From Bacteroidales bacterium UBA2559 (GTDB taxonomy: Bacteria > Bacteroidota > Bacteroidia > Bacteroidales > Bacteroidaceae), in NCBI GenBank assembly GCA_002340405.1, contig DDLZ01000110.1, positions 1,004 to 9,433 on the forward strand: DNA of 8,430 nt, given 5' to 3'. The notes beneath the pieces are model-generated. The model had not been told where the DNA came from. It worked only from the letters and a program-made list of their open reading frames with translations, and did not search any database. Below, piece after piece: positions 6,314 to 8,430 of this stretch. Every line of letters starts with the position of its first letter. Positions within the stretch are counted from its first letter, which is position 1. The translations under genes were made by a program, and so were the position numbers.

Positions 6314-7309
6314 ATGAGAAAAAATGTTCTTTTTGTCATGACTCTGTTCATGGCTGTTATGACACCGATTTCGGCCGAAAACGGTTGGGTAAAGGTCGAA
6401 GGCAACAAGTTCGTTGACCCCAAAGGTAATGAGATAATATTCAGAGGACTATGCTTTTCCGATCCTGTCAAACTGGTACGCGGAGGACAATGGAATGAGC
6501 GCTACTTTGCCGAGGCTGCCGATTGGGGCGCCAATATCGTGCGGTTTGCGGTGCATCCGCAGAATATCAACTCAATGGGTTGGGAAGAGACCTTCCGGGC
6601 AATGGACCGGGGTATAGAATGGGCCAAACAGCACGGGTTGTATGTCATCATGGACTGGCACTCCATAGGCAACCTTAAGGAGGAGAGATACACCTCCAGG
6701 ATGTACAACACCACTAAGGCCGAGACATTCAAATTCTGGCGCACCGTGGCTCAGCGCTACAAGGATGAGCCTCAGGTAGCTCTTTATGAGCTTTTCAACG
6801 AGCCTACCATAAACGGAACCGGCCCTTGCACATGGTCCGAATGGAAAGTGCTGCAGGAGCAGATAATAGACACCATACGTACATACAATCCCAATGCCAT
6901 ATGCCTGTGCGCCGGATTCGACTGGGCATACGACCTGACTCCCATAGCAAATGAGCCTGTTGCCCGCAAAGGTGTGGCATATGTGTCACACCCCTATCCT
7001 ATGAAACGCGAGCAGCCCTGGGAGGAGAAGTGGGAAGAGGATTTCGGATATGTAGCCGATACCTATCCCGTTATCTGCACCGAAATAGGCTACTGTCTGG
7101 AAGGTGAACCCGGAGCACACGTACCCGTCATATCGACCGATGTCTATGGCGAACATATAACAAAATACTTTGAAAAGAAGGGCATTTCGTTCACGGCATG
7201 GTGTTTCGACGCCAACTGGTCGCCCATGCTAATAAGTGACTGGGACTTTACACCAACCACTCAAGGACGCTTTTTCAAAGCCTATCTGCAAAGCAAAGCC
7301 GGCAAGTAA
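6314..7309 (+). CDS. Secreted glycoside hydrolase family 5 protein (endo-beta-glucanase/mannanase type)
   Basis: A 331-residue exported single-domain glycosidase of the (beta/alpha)8 clan GH-A fold, expected to cleave internal beta-1,4 bonds in cellulose, mixed-linkage glucan, xyloglucan or mannan with retention of configuration. Residues 1-21 form a signal peptide (R2-K3, hydrophobic core, cleavage likely after ISA). There is no lipobox cysteine. GH5 landmarks appear in order: R77 (NIVRFAVHP), H116 (VIMDWHS), the acid/base E163 in ELFNEP (159-164), H226 and Y228 (SHPYP), the nucleophile E257 (ICTEIGY) and W296 (AWCFDANW). There is no carbohydrate-binding module or linker. The ATG is fixed by an in-frame TGA at 6305-6307. 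It follows the GS-like gene in the same direction after 96 bp containing a palindrome, so it may be a separate unit. The GH9 enzyme across the divergent promoter could work on the same polymer. The subfamily, and so the substrate, cannot be set by eye. Confidence 0.92.
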   Translation: MRKNVLFVMTLFMAVMTPISAENGWVKVEGNKFVDPKGNEIIFRGLCFSDPVKLVRGGQWNERYFAEAADWGANIVRFAVHPQNINSMGWEETFRAMDRGIEWAKQHGLYVIMDWHSIGNLKEERYTSRMYNTTKAETFKFWRTVAQRYKDEPQVALYELFNEPTINGTGPCTWSEWKVLQEQIIDTIRTYNPNAICLCAGFDWAYDLTPIANEPVARKGVAYVSHPYPMKREQPWEEKWEEDFGYVADTYPVICTEIGYCLEGEPGAHVPVISTDVYGEHITKYFEKKGISFTAWCFDANWSPMLISDWDFTPTTQGRFFKAYLQSKAGK

Positions 7310-7341
7310 CTCCTCTTGGAAAAGGAGGCAGGGTTGCCGGC
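7298..7341. terminator. Nested inverted repeat at the GH5/receptor convergent junction
   Basis: GCCGGCAA (7298-7305) pairs with TTGCCGGC (7334-7341), and inside it CTCCT (7310-7314) pairs with AGGAG (7323-7327) around an 8-base loop. The left arm includes the last codons of GH5, whose TAA is 7307-7309. There is no T tract on the plus strand. The structure lies between converging genes, where terminators are expected, but the two-part stem with an internal loop makes this a moderate call. The right arm plus flanks (TTGCCGGCAA) is itself a 10-bp palindrome. Confidence 0.4.
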
Positions 7342-7386
7342 AAGAAACAATTGACAAATGTGGGCAGGCGTACTCCGGAATACCCC

Positions 7387-8430
7387 TTAGTGGCTTATTG
7401 CCAGTGAAATGCCTCCATAAAACATGGTGCCATAGACGGGAGCATATATAAATGCCGCATCATCCAGATGTCTTTCGTTTTGTACGTAATTAAAAATGTT
7501 ATTTACACCGGCATACAATTTAAACGAATCCAATTGTTTGGATACCCTTGCATTGAAAATCATATTAGGTTCGGTTTTCTTGATTTTTGATTTATCCGCG
7601 TCTTCGCTATAGTAATCAATATACATACTTCCCTGATAATTTCCGGTTACGGAAAATGTCCAAGTTTTTGGTCTGTATTCAATTTTTAAATTGCCTGTTG
7701 TGGTGGGGAATCTTGAAATATATTTGCTCACGTTCTCATATTGAGTCCCAATCCAGTCTTCCCTGACATTTTTGTACTCTCCCTGATTATAGGTTAAATC
7801 GACTCCAAGGTCAAGGTTTCTGGCCAGATTGGCCATTATCGACAGTTCTACACCCTGCACAAAAGCATCGTCAATATTTTTCCACTGGTAATCGTAACCC
7901 AGTGCAGCAATAGTTGCATCAGCATCGGTAAACCCTATTTTATTTTTCAAATCTGTACGAAATATGTTTGTGCTGACTCTGATTTTTTTACCGTAATAAT
8001 CGGCCGATATATTGTAACTCAGTGAGGATTCCGGACTCAGGTCAGACGATTTCCATACGCGCGGCGATCCGCTGCAAAGATGCAGGTCTTCCGAAAAACC
8101 GTATGGCGCACGAAATCCCGTACCCGTGTTTGCCCGTAAAGTGAATTTTTCAGATAGTTTGTATTTTATAGCCAACCTGGGATTTATTGCAGTTTCGTCA
8201 AAACTCGTCTTTGGGAAATTTACAGTTGCAAAAACCTGCTGATCCGATGTGTACTCTTCGCCCGAAGAGTGATTATCAACTCTGAGACCGGGTACTATCA
8301 TTAACTTATCGTTAATTGCCCATTCATCCTGTATGAATAATCCAAATTCTCTTGCCGATTTATCGGCTACCGAACGATAAGATTTACCAAGAAAACTGCT
8401 TGTTTCATCAACCACAACGTACATTCCCGA
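7387..8430 (-). CDS. TonB-dependent outer-membrane receptor, C-terminal part (truncated by the window)
   Basis: The frame is open on the minus strand from the right edge to a TAA at 7387-7389, covering 347 codons of the C-terminal beta-barrel. The ATG at 8424 is internal and not the start. Barrel-type strands alternate with loops throughout. Recognisable receptor features are GLFIQDEWAINDKLMIVPGLRVD, TGTGFRAPYGF, a strand-loop block with SYNISADYY and QGVELSI, and the near-terminal GVNNIFNY. These features resemble siderophore/cobalamin-type receptors (FepA/BtuB class) more than SusC. The plug domain and any signal peptide lie outside the window, so the ligand cannot be named. The protein ends GGISLAISH rather than in the aromatic residue common at the last strand. 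The DNA is clearly more A+T-rich than the genes to its left. It converges on GH5 with a 77-bp gap. Confidence 0.9.
   Translation of the reverse strand, partial: SGMYVVVDETSSFLGKSYRSVADKSAREFGLFIQDEWAINDKLMIVPGLRVDNHSSGEEYTSDQQVFATVNFPKTSFDETAINPRLAIKYKLSEKFTLRANTGTGFRAPYGFSEDLHLCSGSPRVWKSSDLSPESSLSYNISADYYGKKIRVSTNIFRTDLKNKIGFTDADATIAALGYDYQWKNIDDAFVQGVELSIMANLARNLDLGVDLTYNQGEYKNVREDWIGTQYENVSKYISRFPTTTGNLKIEYRPKTWTFSVTGNYQGSMYIDYYSEDADKSKIKKTEPNMIFNARVSKQLDSFKLYAGVNNIFNYVQNERHLDDAAFIYAPVYGTMFYGGISLAISH

Noticed and set aside
1..8430. CRISPR arrays, tRNA/rRNA genes, insertion sequences, long direct repeats
   Set aside because: Scanning by eye found no regularly spaced repeats, no tRNA-like cloverleaf ends, no transposase motifs and no terminal inverted repeats. 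Nearly all the window is accounted for by six protein genes.

Overview
The window looks like a chromosomal segment from a gut- or rumen-type member of the Bacteroidales (Bacteroidota). The evidence is indirect but consistent. Two TAnnTTTG-type -7 elements (91-98 on +, 3247-3254 on -) sit just upstream of genes. None of the five visible start codons has a clear Shine-Dalgarno sequence. The content is typical of the group: secreted GH9 and GH5 glycosidases, a fused mannose-1-phosphate guanylyltransferase/cupin protein, a class I glutamine synthetase homologue of about 500 residues, and a TonB-dependent receptor. The genus cannot be fixed by eye.

Layout, left to right. Positions 1-168 hold no clear gene: a possible tail of an upstream gene, a good -7 element and a small ORF that overlaps the start of the next gene. 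A Bcp/PrxQ-type peroxiredoxin (169-621, +) converges on an 851-residue secreted GH9 glycoside hydrolase (665-3220, -), with a strong GC-rich hairpin (637-663) between their stop codons. An 88-bp divergent promoter region (3221-3308) separates GH9 from the rightward cluster manC (3309-4706), GS-like gene (4715-6217) and secreted GH5 glycosidase (6314-7309). manC and the GS-like gene are 8 bp apart and almost certainly co-transcribed. A perfect 10-bp-stem inverted repeat (6225-6252) lies in the 96-bp gap before GH5. GH5 converges on the C-terminal part of a TonB-dependent receptor (7387-8430, -, cut by the right edge), with a second inverted repeat (7298-7341) at the junction.

Functional reading. 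Two exported beta-glycan hydrolases (GH9 and GH5) lie within 4 kb of each other but on opposite strands. They flank two cytoplasmic biosynthetic genes, one for GDP-mannose and one for glutamine or a gamma-glutamyl amide. There is no SusC/SusD pair in view, so this is not a canonical polysaccharide utilisation locus. The receptor at the right edge looks like a siderophore/cobalamin-type barrel rather than SusC, and its DNA is visibly richer in A+T than the rest. The peroxiredoxin is a stand-alone stress gene.

I do not see a convincing undescribed system such as a CRISPR array, a defence island, a mobile element or a retroelement. The items most worth a second look are: the ManC/GS pairing, a 7-residue insertion between the two n1 metal-ligand glutamates of the GS-like protein, the loss of the usual HHR substrate-binding motif in GH9 together with its 280-residue N-terminal extension, the operator-like palindrome before GH5, and the small ORF overlapping the peroxiredoxin start.
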